A stretch of DNA of 64,000 nucleotides from Sinomicrobium oceani (GCF_900119185.1 NZ_FPJE01000002.1:263988-327987); one strand, 5' to 3'. Shown: positions 45,134 to 54,340, numbered from the stretch's first letter. Notes: generated by a model from the letters alone, not told the origin. Translations and numbers: made by a program.

Positions 45134-46352
45134 GATTTGGTAGTTTAACCGTAAATGTTGTTCCTTTTCCTTCTTCACTGACAAAGCTGATCTCTCCGCC
45201 GAGATTCTCCAGGTGGCTTTTCACAATATTAAGGCCTATTCCCGTTCCCTGATCGATCACCGCATTACTGGCACGGAAATACCGGCTGAAGATATGTTTC
45301 TGTTCTTCCGGGGGAATCCCTATACCGTGATCCCTGATCCGGAAAATAAAAAATTCGCCCTGTTGTGCTACGGAAATATCGATTTCGGTATGTTCGGGAG
45401 AATATTTAACCGCATTGCGGACCAGGTTGGACAGTATGAGCTCGAGTATCTTTTCGTCCTGATAAATGACATAATCATCGATATCATCCGGAAAATTAAT
45501 CCGCTGTCCCGTTTTGAGCAGCATATTGGCATCATAGATCACCTCGTTAAAGACCCTGGTCATGTGAAACGATGTAAAGTTGTATTTTTCCTTTCCGGAG
45601 TCTATGCGTTCTACCGAAAGGAAATCGTTGAGTATATTGTTGAGATACCGTACCTTGTTCTTTATGGTTTCCAGGTGTTTTTCTCTTTTCTCCTGCTGTC
45701 CCGTCTCGGTATATTTGCCGATAAGCGTAGCCGAAACCAGTATACTGCTCAGCGGGGTTTTAAATTCATGAGAAACCAGGGAAAGGAACTTGGTTTTCAG
45801 TTCGTTCAGTTCCTTTTCTTTTTGCAGCGCATTTTTGATCTTGTTTTCGGCTTCCGTCCGGCGTTTTACTTCCTTTTCCAGCAGCAATATGGAGTCCCGG
45901 AGTTCGCTGGTCCGGTTTTCTACCTTTTCTTCCAGCTCCTCATTGAGTTGCCTGATCCTGTTCTCGGCTTCCCGGCTTACGGTGACGTCCATCACAAGAG
46001 CCACTATAAACTTCTTGTCGTTTACAGTAAAAGGGTTGAGCCCTATTTCCACCGGTATCTGCGTATGATCCTTACGGACTCCCCAGAGGTTACGCCCGGC
46101 AGCCATTTTTCTTTTACTGGATTTGTCGTAATAATGGTGAAAATGCTGATCGTGATTCGGCCTGTAATTTGTCGGGATCAGGATATCCAGCTTCCGGCCG
46201 ATCAACTCATCCTTTTTATAATGAAACATATTTTCGAGGGTCGAGTTGACAGCTACGATATTTTTCTCCCCATCGACCACCAGGATACCTTCCGAAATGG
46301 TTTCGAGAAGAATACTGAAAATATCTTCTTCCTGCTGGAAAAATCTAATCAC
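45111..46352 (-). CDS. PAS-domain sensor histidine kinase
   Basis: 413 residues, no membrane helix, so the sensor is cytoplasmic. PAS domain about 10-125 (GILVVDGEKNIVAVN, GRKLDILIPTNYRPNHDQHF, as in oxygen- or redox-type PAS sensors). Coiled coil about 130-185. HisKA with His195 in SLVSHEFKTPLSS, and ATPase domain to the C terminus with DHGIGIPPEEQ and GTGIGLNIVKSHLENLGG. It pairs with the receiver-Crp regulator encoded downstream with a 23-base overlap. The ligand is not evident. Confidence 0.92.
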   Translation of the reverse strand: MIRFFQQEEDIFSILLETISEGILVVDGEKNIVAVNSTLENMFHYKKDELIGRKLDILIPTNYRPNHDQHFHHYYDKSSKRKMAAGRNLWGVRKDHTQIPVEIGLNPFTVNDKKFIVALVMDVTVSREAENRIRQLNEELEEKVENRTSELRDSILLLEKEVKRRTEAENKIKNALQKEKELNELKTKFLSLVSHEFKTPLSSILVSATLIGKYTETGQQEKREKHLETIKNKVRYLNNILNDFLSVERIDSGKEKYNFTSFHMTRVFNEVIYDANMLLKTGQRINFPDDIDDYVIYQDEKILELILSNLVRNAVKYSPEHTEIDISVAQQGEFFIFRIRDHGIGIPPEEQKHIFSRYFRASNAVIDQGTGIGLNIVKSHLENLGGEISFVSEEGKGTTFTVKLPNHEENIAH

Positions 46353-46484
46353 AATTAACCTGTATTAAAAATAGACAAACGCTTACCGGATACTTATAAA
46401 ATATACTATCCGTCCCATTCTTTTCGGGGGATTTCAAAGATAAGGATTTAAAGCACATTCAAAAACCGAATGTCTTTTTTACAC

Positions 46485-46529
46485 AAAAAAAACGGAGCAG
46501 GAGAAACACGCGTCTGCTCCCGCTCCGTT
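46485..46529 (-). terminator. Terminator of the CoA-transferase gene
   Basis: Stem AACGGAGC-a-GGAG (46491-46503) / CTCC-c-GCTCCGTT (46517-46529) with one A.C mismatch, followed on the minus strand by a T-run of eight. Confidence 0.85.
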
Positions 46530-46569
46530 TACAGGTAATACGTAATAAAACTAATCTAAAAAATTCACA

Positions 46570-47868
46570 TTATGTATTTCGGGTACATGCGACCACATTG
46601 CTGCCGAATCTTTCGAAAGCTGCTTTTTCCAGTTCTTCCCTGTGATCGGGATGTGCTATGGATATGAGGCTTTTTGCTCTTTCCTTAAGGTTTTTCCCGA
46701 AGAGGTCTACCACCCCGTATTCGGTAGCGACATAGTGTACGTGCGCCCTGGTGGTCGTTACTCCGGCACCCTGTTTTAAGTAGGGTACGATCTTGGATAT
46801 ATTTTTTGCGGTCATCGAAGGTAATGCTATAATGGCTTTTCCGCCTTCGGACAGGGAAGCTCCCCGGATAAAATCCATCTGTCCTCCCACCCCCGAATAC
46901 TGCCTGGCACCGATAGTATCGGCACATACCTGCCCGGTAAGGTCGATCTCGATAGCGCTGTTAATAGCGGTTACCTTAGGGTTTTTACGGATGATGGCCG
47001 TATCATTGGTATAAGCGGCCTCTTTGAAATGCACTACCGGGTTATCGTCGAGAAACCGGTACAGTGCAGGTGATCCTACGGCAAAACAGGTTACCAGTTT
47101 TCCGCGTTTTATGTTTTTTTCTTCACCGGTAATCACCCCCGATTCTACCAGGGGAAGAATACCATCCGAAAACATCTCGGTATGTACGCCCAGCCTTTTG
47201 TGATTTCCCAACTGGCTGAGTACCCCATTCGGGATTCCTCCTATTCCCATTTGCAATGTAGCACCGTCTTCTACGAGACCAGCTACGTGATACCCTATAC
47301 GTTTTTCTATGGCAGAAGGCTCTGTAAGTTCCGTACAATGTATGGGTTCGTCCGCAAAGATAGCGGCATCGATCTGATTGATATGGATAATGCCGTCCCC
47401 ATGTGTTTTAGGTACATTAGGGTTGACCTGTGCTATAACCTTTTTGGCGACACTCAGGGCTGGTAGTGTGACATCTACGGAAGTACCCAGCGAGCAGTAC
47501 CCGTGTTGGTCCGGTGGAGAAACCTGGATAAAGGCTACGTCTACCGGCAAAATATTCCGCCGGAAAAAAAGGTGTATTTCACTCAGGAACACAGGAATGT
47601 AATCGCCGTAGCTGGAGTTCACTGCGGGACGGACATTACCCCCTACAAAAAAGCTGTTGATCCGGAAAGTTTCGCAATACGGAGGTTGGGTATAAAGCGC
47701 CTCTCCCTCGGTATGCATTTGTACGATCTCTATATTTTCCAGTTCGTTGTACCGGTTGCAAAGAGCACGTATCAGTTTGTTGGGGGTCATTGCGGCTCCC
47801 TGAAAAAACATACGGCTTCCGGAGGTAACCAGTGCAACGGCTTCTTCTGCTGTAGTGTAATGTAACAT
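46570..47868 (-). CDS. Acetyl-CoA hydrolase/transferase family protein (4-hydroxybutyrate CoA-transferase-like)
   Basis: 432 residues. The family moves CoA between acetyl-CoA and other carboxylates, or hydrolyses it. Visible signatures: GAAMTPNKLIRALC at the N terminus, MGIGGIPNGVLSQL in the middle, the GVGGQMDFIRGASLS glycine loop near 345, and EYGVVDLFGKNLKERAKSLISIAHPDHR at the C terminus, split here as two motifs (EYGVVDLFGKNL; ISIAHPDHR). It may allow acetate formation or CoA recycling in low oxygen. It has its own terminator and is followed by the kinase gene. Confidence 0.9.
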   Translation of the reverse strand: MLHYTTAEEAVALVTSGSRMFFQGAAMTPNKLIRALCNRYNELENIEIVQMHTEGEALYTQPPYCETFRINSFFVGGNVRPAVNSSYGDYIPVFLSEIHLFFRRNILPVDVAFIQVSPPDQHGYCSLGTSVDVTLPALSVAKKVIAQVNPNVPKTHGDGIIHINQIDAAIFADEPIHCTELTEPSAIEKRIGYHVAGLVEDGATLQMGIGGIPNGVLSQLGNHKRLGVHTEMFSDGILPLVESGVITGEEKNIKRGKLVTCFAVGSPALYRFLDDNPVVHFKEAAYTNDTAIIRKNPKVTAINSAIEIDLTGQVCADTIGARQYSGVGGQMDFIRGASLSEGGKAIIALPSMTAKNISKIVPYLKQGAGVTTTRAHVHYVATEYGVVDLFGKNLKERAKSLISIAHPDHREELEKAAFERFGSNVVACTRNT

Positions 47869-47942
47869 GTGTATATAGGTTTTAAAACGGTCTGTTCTTT
47901 TTTTAAAATGTCCTGAAATCCGGATAGCAATGGCATATCATC

Positions 47943-48524
47943 TTAAGATCCGATACGGAGAGACAGGTCGAAGTATATGGCTATCTTTTCATCGACCACA
48001 ATAAGTCCCAGCATTTTTTTCGGGGGTTCTAAACCGAAATCCCGGATGTCCAGCGACAGCACACCGGAGCATTTCAGTACCCCTTCGGTCTGCAATTTCA
48101 CGGGGATCTCATAATCCCCCTGTTCGCCGGCAATAGTGATGGAAATTTTTGCTTTGAGTTCGCCCGGTTCCTGTATAACCTCCCGCAGCCTCAAATCGAT
48201 ATACGGATGAGATTCGGTTTGCAGCAGACTGTGAAAATCTTTATTGATCCCTCTCCCTCCGCATCCGAACCCGCGGTTTTCCAGGCGGATCAGGGCTTTA
48301 TCAAAGATCATCCGTCCTTCTTTTTTGCGAAAGACGATCGGAACGGATGTTTCCAGGAGTTGCTGGTCGTACCTACAGGTAAAATCCTTGACGTTGGCAG
48401 AACCTTTCAGGTATAATTCGCTTCCGCGGTCTATCCGTACCACACATTTTCTTTCGGAAAAAGGACTGCCGGAAAAAAACAGGACGAATACCAAGATCAG
48501 GCTTATACGTGAAATTATTTCCAT
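47943..48524 (-). CDS. YceI-like exported protein
   Basis: 193 residues with a signal segment at 1-20. The pattern of the YceI lipocalin-like barrel is present: LYLKGSANVKDFTCRYD near the start, IRLENRGFGCGGRGINKDFHSLL in the middle, and SLDIRDFGLEPPKKMLGLIVV near the end. YceI proteins bind long isoprenoids or other lipids in the periplasm. It is more diverged than the second YceI protein encoded at 49973-50563 and contains extra cysteines. Probably the third gene of a yceI-porin-yceI unit. Confidence 0.82.
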   Translation of the reverse strand: MEIISRISLILVFVLFFSGSPFSERKCVVRIDRGSELYLKGSANVKDFTCRYDQQLLETSVPIVFRKKEGRMIFDKALIRLENRGFGCGGRGINKDFHSLLQTESHPYIDLRLREVIQEPGELKAKISITIAGEQGDYEIPVKLQTEGVLKCSGVLSLDIRDFGLEPPKKMLGLIVVDEKIAIYFDLSLRIGS

Positions 48525-48674
48525 ATTTTCGGCGATTAAAAGTTACCCCCGGAGTGCCGGTCTGTCGGACACCGGTGACATTGCGGTATCCGGAGGTAAC
48601 TCAGGTTCAATCAAACTCTCTTCTTATTCGGTACCGGCACCTTGCAGGTACCGTAATCAGCCCGTGGAATTTTC

Positions 48675-49937
48675 TTAGAAGCTGATGACGGCTTCGACCA
48701 TCAATCCGTCAAACTTTCCGTCGTTCAGAATACTGCCGGAGTCAAATCCGTCGTATTTCTGATTTACATATTCCAGTTTAGCAAGGATATTTTTGGTCAT
48801 AAACCATCCACCTCCGAGCTGGAACCGTGTAATATCCACATCATTGTTGGTCAGTGCTTCTTCTCCGGAAGCCAGGTTATAACGCCCTCCTATGTAGAAG
48901 TTCTCTGTATTCCCGAAGCGGTATAACAATTCTGCACCGTATTGGTTCCACACCCTGGTATCGGCTTCTCCGGCAGCTTTTCCTGAAGATCTCTCATACA
49001 TCCCGAAGAATTCGAGTCCGTTGTACTTCACAAAAGGGTTGATCATTACTGCGGTGAGCTCGTTGCTGAAATCGGGGTCAAACCGTCCTGAAGTAAAGTT
49101 TCCTTTGGAAGTAGCTTCTTCGTTCTCCATCACAAAATAGTACCTTGACCCTGCCCTGTCACCTGCATACAGATATGTTCTTGCAGAATGTGCTGTGTGG
49201 TAAACGGAACCTGTCAACCGCAATCTCAAATCACTTTGCACTTGTTTGTCGTATCCTATTTTGGCCAGGAAAGAAGGACTTGTGCTTCCGGGACTGTCTA
49301 CAGACTGGTTCAGTTTTCCGTTGGAAATTCCCAGCATGGAAATAAATCCGTTTCTTCGGTAGTACACTTCTGCACCTACTTCGGTGGTAAAGGCATCCAT
49401 AATATAGTTTCCTACAAAGGGGTTATAGATAGCCTGGGCGTTGTCTGATCTGCGGAAGTGTGCATCACCGTAGTTGTTTTCCATGTGCCCTATTTTAATG
49501 GTCACATACTTCATTACATCTTCCAGGAAACCGGGCTGGATAAAATCCAGTTTATCGATCTGGAAATACCCCCCTTTTACATAAGGCTCCGGGTGGTGAC
49601 GGGAAGAAAGATAGGTTCTCAGGTGCATTCTTACCCCGTCAAAAAGCGCTACATCCAGGTCGAGGTTAGCCGTAGCCAGGTTAAAGTTATCTCCTATTTC
49701 CTTTAGTGCAACGCTACCGCTGTTACTGTGATTCAGAGCCTGGAACTGCAGGGTAGAAGCGCCTCCTATACGTACGTGTACCCCATTGAAAGTGGATACG
49801 GTGTCTTTAGGAGCCTCAAAAACGTTGATCCCGTTTTTGTCCGGACTTCTGTAGTTGTCCGGATTGCGTTGCTGAGCACTTAGTGTTACGGTACACATAC
49901 CACATATAGCTACTGCGATGGTTGTCAGTCTTTTCAT
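48675..49937 (-). CDS. Outer-membrane porin-like beta-barrel protein
   Basis: 420 residues with a signal peptide (1-21, TLSAQ). The rest alternates short beta strands and ends in the aromatic FDGLMVEAVISF, typical of an outer-membrane barrel. VHVRIGGASTLQFQALNHS and TIKIGHMENNYGDAHFRRSD resemble phosphate-selective or generic porins of Bacteroidota. Substrate unknown. It lies 35 bases downstream of a yceI gene that has an Fnr-type promoter. Confidence 0.82.
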   Translation of the reverse strand: MKRLTTIAVAICGMCTVTLSAQQRNPDNYRSPDKNGINVFEAPKDTVSTFNGVHVRIGGASTLQFQALNHSNSGSVALKEIGDNFNLATANLDLDVALFDGVRMHLRTYLSSRHHPEPYVKGGYFQIDKLDFIQPGFLEDVMKYVTIKIGHMENNYGDAHFRRSDNAQAIYNPFVGNYIMDAFTTEVGAEVYYRRNGFISMLGISNGKLNQSVDSPGSTSPSFLAKIGYDKQVQSDLRLRLTGSVYHTAHSARTYLYAGDRAGSRYYFVMENEEATSKGNFTSGRFDPDFSNELTAVMINPFVKYNGLEFFGMYERSSGKAAGEADTRVWNQYGAELLYRFGNTENFYIGGRYNLASGEEALTNNDVDITRFQLGGGWFMTKNILAKLEYVNQKYDGFDSGSILNDGKFDGLMVEAVISF

Positions 49938-49972
49938 AATGGTCTTTTTTAAAAGAATATGGATTTTTGGAT

Positions 49973-50563
49973 TTATTTGTAAGTCATTTCAAATTTTACG
50001 GTCACTTTTTCTCCGGTCTTTACGGTTCCGAGAAGTGCAGTGGGCGGCTCTATACCATAATCGGTCATTACAATATCAGTACTTCCGCTTACATGAACCT
50101 TAGCTCCGGAAACTACGGTCAGTTTCAAAGGCACATTTTTCGTTACTCCTGCAATGGTAAGATCTCCGGAGATATTCACTTCGTATTTCCCCGCTCCGGC
50201 CTCCTTGATCCCGGTAGATGTTCCGGAACGGAAAGTGATTTGTTTATGTTCTTTACTCTTAAGGGCTTTATACGTATTTTTGTCCATCCCGCTCTTACCG
50301 CTTTTCAATTCTTCTACGGTAAGGGTAAAGGATAGTTTTTCTACGGATTTCAATTGGTTTTCTTCCATGGTAAACGTACCTTTCCCGTGGAAAGATCCGG
50401 CTTTGAGTTCCCAATCGTGAATGTTGGACGTCCCGAATACTTCCATTTTACTTTCCGAGGCCACAACCTGGGATTCCTGTGCCATGGCTACCGGAAAGTA
50501 CAGAATGGTTGCCAATAAAGCTCCTGCTATTTTTCCGCTGAACAATTTTATTTTTTTCATCAT
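49973..50563 (-). CDS. YceI-family lipid-binding protein
   Basis: 196 residues. Signal peptide to about residue 29 (VAMAQ). SKMEVFGTSNIHDWELKAGS, the VEELKSGKSGMDKNTYKALK helix region, and GDLTIAGVTKNVPLKLTV are strong matches to YceI, a periplasmic lipocalin-like barrel that binds polyisoprenoids. First gene of a likely yceI-porin-yceI transcript. The promoter carries an Fnr-type box with standard spacing, so expression should rise under the same condition as cbb3 oxidase. Confidence 0.92.
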   Translation of the reverse strand: MMKKIKLFSGKIAGALLATILYFPVAMAQESQVVASESKMEVFGTSNIHDWELKAGSFHGKGTFTMEENQLKSVEKLSFTLTVEELKSGKSGMDKNTYKALKSKEHKQITFRSGTSTGIKEAGAGKYEVNISGDLTIAGVTKNVPLKLTVVSGAKVHVSGSTDIVMTDYGIEPPTALLGTVKTGEKVTVKFEMTYK

Positions 50564-50606
50564 TGAAACATTTTATGAGGCCTTTCCCTCGTGTTATTCT
50601 ATGGAG

Positions 50607-50649
50607 CAAAAGTGGGGTGAAAAGAAATCAGATACCATGATATTTATCA
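50607..50649 (-). promoter_or_regulatory. Fnr-type box and -7-like element of yceI
   Basis: Box TGATATTTATCA at 50638-50649 and the -7-like element CACTTTTG on the minus strand at 50607-50614; the distance from centre to last G is again 36.5 bases. The leader to the start codon is longer than at the other four promoters. Confidence 0.8.
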
Positions 50650-50928
50650 GGTCCGTAAAAAATGCTCCCGAATGGTGTGGAAACACCCGTACAGAGAGCA
50701 GGGAGGCTTGTCATGACCATGGCTTCTATGGTCTGCAGTATAAAAAGAAAAGGAAATAAACTACGCCGCCTGTAAAAAGAGATCGAAGTGGTGATATTAC
50801 GGCGAATCCGGGTTGCCGGATTTTATATGGGTTGTTGTTTTTTTAAAGATACTCCCTAAACATAAGGTATGGACCACCTATGGTGCCGGACTTTTGAAGC
50901 AGGTATTTAGTATGATGCTTATATTTTG

Positions 50929-51125
50929 ATTACATTAGCTATGAAAAGACGAAACCCGGGCTTACTACCTCTATCGCCCGGGTTCCTCAGATGACTACTC
51001 TAAATTGGCATCTGTTATTTGCTGCCTCTACCTCCGGTTACTGTTCCGGGTAAAGGTATTTATCACTATCAGATCATTCGGTGTAAAAGGCCGGTTCGTA
51101 CCATCGGAACAGGCCAGCATCCGGG
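50929..51125 (-). pseudogene. Duplicated 3' end of the M57 peptidase gene
   Basis: About 197 bases that repeat 51141-51338 with a period of 212-213 bases. The copy contains the last codons of the peptidase (LACSDGTNRPFTPNDLI is still readable), a one-base loss that shifts the frame before the true C terminus, and the full terminator. It lies downstream of the intact gene. Confidence 0.85.
50953..50984 (-). terminator. Terminator hairpin in the duplicated copy
   Basis: Stem AACCCGGGC / GCCCGGGTT (50953-50961 with 50976-50984), followed on the minus strand by TCGTCTTTT. Same hairpin as 51164-51197. Confidence 0.7.
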
Positions 51126-51163
51126 GATGCTTTGTTTATGATAACATTTGCTATAAAAAGACG

Positions 51164-51197
51164 AAACCCGGGCTTACTACCTCTATCGCCCGGGTTT
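51164..51197 (-). terminator. Terminator of the M57 peptidase gene
   Basis: 10-bp stem AAACCCGGGC / GCCCGGGTTT (51164-51173 with 51188-51197), then CGTCTTTTTAT on the minus strand, 52 bases past the stop codon. Confidence 0.8.
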
Positions 51198-51249
51198 CTC
51201 AGATGACTACCCTAAATTGGCATCTGTTATTTGCCGCCTCTACCTCCGG

Positions 51250-52185
51250 TTATTGTTCCGGGTAAAGGTATTTTATCGCTATCAGATCATTCGGTGTAAA
51301 GGGCCGGTTCGTACCATCGGAACAGGCCAGCATCCAGGACGGATCGGTTTGCGGGTCCGCCCCTGTCGGTGTACCGGTGATATGGTAAGGTATTTCATCC
51401 GGCGACAATTCGCTTTCGTCATAGGGATTGTCTATGCCGTATCGAAGGCGAAGTATCAGGGCATCCCACGGACTGATATACTGTCCGCAGCTCAGGCTCC
51501 TGTCGTGCAGGTCGGTGTGCCGAAAACCTATGGCATGACCTATTTCATGGGCTATCGTGGTTACGAAATCGTCCCGGTCGGCCTGCGCAGTGTAATGATC
51601 GATACTCAGGTCGATCTGTGGTGCAGGGTTGCCGTCCTCATCAGGAAACCCGTACGACTGCCCGAGCGTACGACTATCCTCGAACTGTCTTCCTTTAATA
51701 AGGATATCGGGCGTTTCGGTAGAACCGGCATCCAGTAATACGAAATCCAGCACGAGACCGAGCTCGTTAAACCGGGCTATGGCATCGGCAGTGGAATCGT
51801 AAAAATAGGTCTGCTGCGAACCGGCATCGACTTTGATCTTCAAGGTTCTTGCCGTATTGCCCATATCTACTTTAAAGGGACTGCTGTATTGCTCTGCAAC
51901 AGGTCCGCCGGTAATGGTCTTGTGCATCAGTTCCTTTTGATATGCTATCTGTGAGGCCGTCATAAAAATATCGCCTTCTATACGATAGCCTCCGTCGGTT
52001 TTCACTACGCCCTCCGGGGAGAACCCGGCAAGGAATATGTCTTCTTTTTCCCGGTCACTGATCTCCGCATGGCTCTCTTGATCCGGGAGTGCAGTGTCTT
52101 CTTTCTCACAGCCTGTAAGCAGTAGTGCCGTACAGACTATTGGGATTGTATATGTAAATAAGATTTGGGTGATGTTGCGTTTCAT
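51250..52185 (-). CDS. M57-type (HEIGH) zinc metallopeptidase, lipoprotein
   Basis: 311 residues. The signal peptide ends in LLLTGC, giving a lipoprotein with Cys26. The zinc site HEIGHAIGFRH is at 213-223 (HExxHxxGxxH), the metzincin form for which the M57 family is named. A protein-fold segment TARTLKIKVDAGSQQTYF precedes it, and a glycine/proline-rich stretch carries STETPDILIKGRQF. It probably cuts peptides at the cell surface. The 3' end is duplicated downstream. Confidence 0.9.
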   Translation of the reverse strand: MKRNITQILFTYTIPIVCTALLLTGCEKEDTALPDQESHAEISDREKEDIFLAGFSPEGVVKTDGGYRIEGDIFMTASQIAYQKELMHKTITGGPVAEQYSSPFKVDMGNTARTLKIKVDAGSQQTYFYDSTADAIARFNELGLVLDFVLLDAGSTETPDILIKGRQFEDSRTLGQSYGFPDEDGNPAPQIDLSIDHYTAQADRDDFVTTIAHEIGHAIGFRHTDLHDRSLSCGQYISPWDALILRLRYGIDNPYDESELSPDEIPYHITGTPTGADPQTDPSWMLACSDGTNRPFTPNDLIAIKYLYPEQ

Positions 52186-52554
52186 TTTAATGCTGTTTCA
52201 ATTGCGTTCGTGTTTAGTTTAAAAATGATGAATAGCGTCAGAATAATTCAGGACTCCCGGACGGGGCCCGGACGGCATAACTGTGATACGAAAATGAGGA
52301 TGTAGTCATATAATTTGTGTTTAGTATGGTGTAAAAGGGCCTGATATAGGATCTGCACTCCACAGCTCCTATCCGGAACCGAAGCTGTGTAAAGCAGGTA
52401 AAACCCCCCGTGTTACAGAAAGTGTTTTCTGATACCTGTCAAAAGTACCCATTACCTCCCCTGCGTTTTATCCGGTATGCGCAAACTTTTGTCACAAAAA
52501 CGCAAAGTATGATTTTTAGGTCCGTATCATGCTCCGGCTGTTTTTTGACCGTTA
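52186..52554. other. Intergenic gap, nothing recognised
   Basis: 369 bases upstream of the M57 gene and downstream of the AraC regulator gene. No box matching the Fnr-type pattern, no clear hairpin and no small gene were seen. Confidence 0.5.
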
Positions 52555-53574
52555 TCATATCCTGAAATCTCTGGGCAGACAACCGTAGTATCTCTTGAAA
52601 ATATTACTGAAATGCCCCAGGTGCTGATAGCCCACCATACGCGCTACTTCAGATACGGAACAGTTTCCCGCTGCCAGGAGCTCTCCTGCCCTCTTCATAC
52701 GCAGTTCTACGAAGAAATTGTAGTAGGTCATGCCGTAAGCAGCTTTGAAAAGCGACTCGAATTTCCGTTCGCTCATTCCCACTTCCCTGGAAATTTCCCT
52801 GACCGAAGGGGGCGGTATTTCGGAAGTCAATGCCTGTACCAAAGTTTCCCGGGCATGGTTCATTTCGTCCATATAGTATCGTGCAGCAGGAATGATCTCC
52901 CCACGGGGATGATCACCGAGTTTTCTGAAATACTGATCCAACAAACCATATACAAAAGCTTTCATGGCGAGCTTATCTATACTAAAAAGTGTTTTAGTCT
53001 TATGAAATTCCTTTATTTTTTCGAAGATCGCCTGGTTGACCTGCATGGTGTGATAGCGGAATTTTCCCGTTTTAACCTCTTGTAACACAGGGTGATCCGA
53101 AGGGAATAAACGGTCGAGATAATACAGCAGAAAATCACGGCTCATGGAAATTCCCACCAACAGGATATCCTGTCGGGCTTCGCTGGAAAGTCTTATACGG
53201 GGTTTCCCTACTGAGGAAACCAGAAAAGACTGCGGTATGCGGCATGCCGTTTTCGATAACATTTTTTCATAAGCCAGTAAAGTAGTGGGGCGGTCGGACA
53301 ATTCCAGTTTCAGCAGGAAATATTCTTCTTCGGGTTGTGGCAACCAGACCAGGACATTATCCGGGAATTTCCCGGTGCTGTTGTACCGGGCAAAATTGAG
53401 GACAAGCCCCTCCTCTATCCGTTCGTGTACACATTCCATATACATCCGCGGAAATCGTGCAGCCATGCAATTGTCTTTTATATGAATGTGTTTGTCCAGT
53501 CCGTATCCCCTGGACTGTGCGATGACCTTATCGAAAAAGGTACTGTCATACTTTAAGTTTAAAAACCATTCCAT
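52555..53574 (-). CDS. AraC-family transcriptional regulator
   Basis: About 339 residues from the ATG at 53572-53574 (MEWFLNLKYD); an ATG 18 bases earlier is possible. The N-terminal 220 residues have no clear sensor family. The C-terminal 100 residues are the AraC double helix-turn-helix: SVREISREVGMSERKFESLF and SVSEVARMVGYQHLGHFSNI followed by FKRYYGCLPRDFR. The pattern is close to regulators of siderophore or TonB-dependent genes (PchR-like), but no such gene is adjacent. Confidence 0.85.
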   Translation of the reverse strand: MEWFLNLKYDSTFFDKVIAQSRGYGLDKHIHIKDNCMAARFPRMYMECVHERIEEGLVLNFARYNSTGKFPDNVLVWLPQPEEEYFLLKLELSDRPTTLLAYEKMLSKTACRIPQSFLVSSVGKPRIRLSSEARQDILLVGISMSRDFLLYYLDRLFPSDHPVLQEVKTGKFRYHTMQVNQAIFEKIKEFHKTKTLFSIDKLAMKAFVYGLLDQYFRKLGDHPRGEIIPAARYYMDEMNHARETLVQALTSEIPPPSVREISREVGMSERKFESLFKAAYGMTYYNFFVELRMKRAGELLAAGNCSVSEVARMVGYQHLGHFSNIFKRYYGCLPRDFRI

Positions 53575-54067
53575 AATTCCTCCTTTTGCCACCGAATAGA
53601 TGTTTTATTCCCGGAAAACAAGCTTTGCCAGGCGTATCACGCCATCGCTTCCTTTCCGAAAATCACCGGTATTTTTAATAGTGACTCAAAAAAGATGTTA
53701 ATCCCTTAAAAAATATTTTATTTTTTGGCGATAACGGGTGGGTTTATGCTTTTTGAAGAGATGGGAATCCCGGGGGGAAACATAGAAATACCGTAAATAC
53801 CGGGGATTGACATATAAAACCTTATTTTGCGGGTTGAAAGCGTGAAGGCCTCATTTTAAGGGTAGCTTACAAGTGAGCTGCGACGTCGGAGACATTCGCA
53901 GAGCACGGAACACTTCGTAGAGTGGGGGTATCCGAGAAAAACCTCAAATACGCAAATCTCAGGGGTTGAAAAAACTTTTTAGACGCCATCAATCCTTATT
54001 TGCACAGTTTTTTGGACATTGCCTTTGGTGATTAAAATTTACGCATCAGTACTATTTTCCTTTATTA
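53575..54067. other. Intergenic gap with a dispersed motif
   Basis: About 490 bases. The stretch 53934-53965, read on the minus strand, shares GAGATTTGCGTATTTGA and following bases with 39928-39965 on the plus strand. A short hairpin CACT..AGTG lies at about 53910. No gene is supported. Confidence 0.55.
53928..53965 (-). repeat. Dispersed motif, copy 2
   Basis: On the minus strand reads GAGATTTGCGTATTTGAGG, then TTTTTCTCGGATACCCCC. Matches 39928-39965. Confidence 0.65.
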
Positions 54068-54340
54068 TTATACGGACATCTTCCTTTTATTGTTTACATA
54101 TAAGATGTAAATAGCTAAAATCAATATATATATCGTATTAATTAGGATTATCCACCTAAAAGAATTGTAATCTAAATCTATCGCTTTATATATACCATTT
54201 AAACTTTTTTCGGTATGGCTATCCGTAATTTCATTGACAATGTACTTTTTATTAAGTAGATTATTAATAATGCCCTGGATATTTATATATATAACTGATA
54301 ATGTTATCAGCACGAATATAATAGTCTTGCCTCTTTTCAT
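54068..54340 (-). CDS. Small membrane protein, unknown
   Basis: 90 residues with two hydrophobic helices (about 7-27 and 63-83) separated by a polar loop of about 35 residues. Strongly AT-rich codons (many Ile, Asn, Lys) set it apart from genes to the left and suggest acquisition with the downstream Rhs block. No family was recognised. An immunity or accessory role for the Rhs proteins is possible only from position. Confidence 0.45.
   Translation of the reverse strand: MKRGKTIIFVLITLSVIYINIQGIINNLLNKKYIVNEITDSHTEKSLNGIYKAIDLDYNSFRWIILINTIYILILAIYILYVNNKRKMSV

Noticed and set aside
45213-46358. 381-codon frame antisense to the histidine kinase gene
   Set aside because: The kinase has intact catalytic motifs; the antisense product has no recognisable domain.
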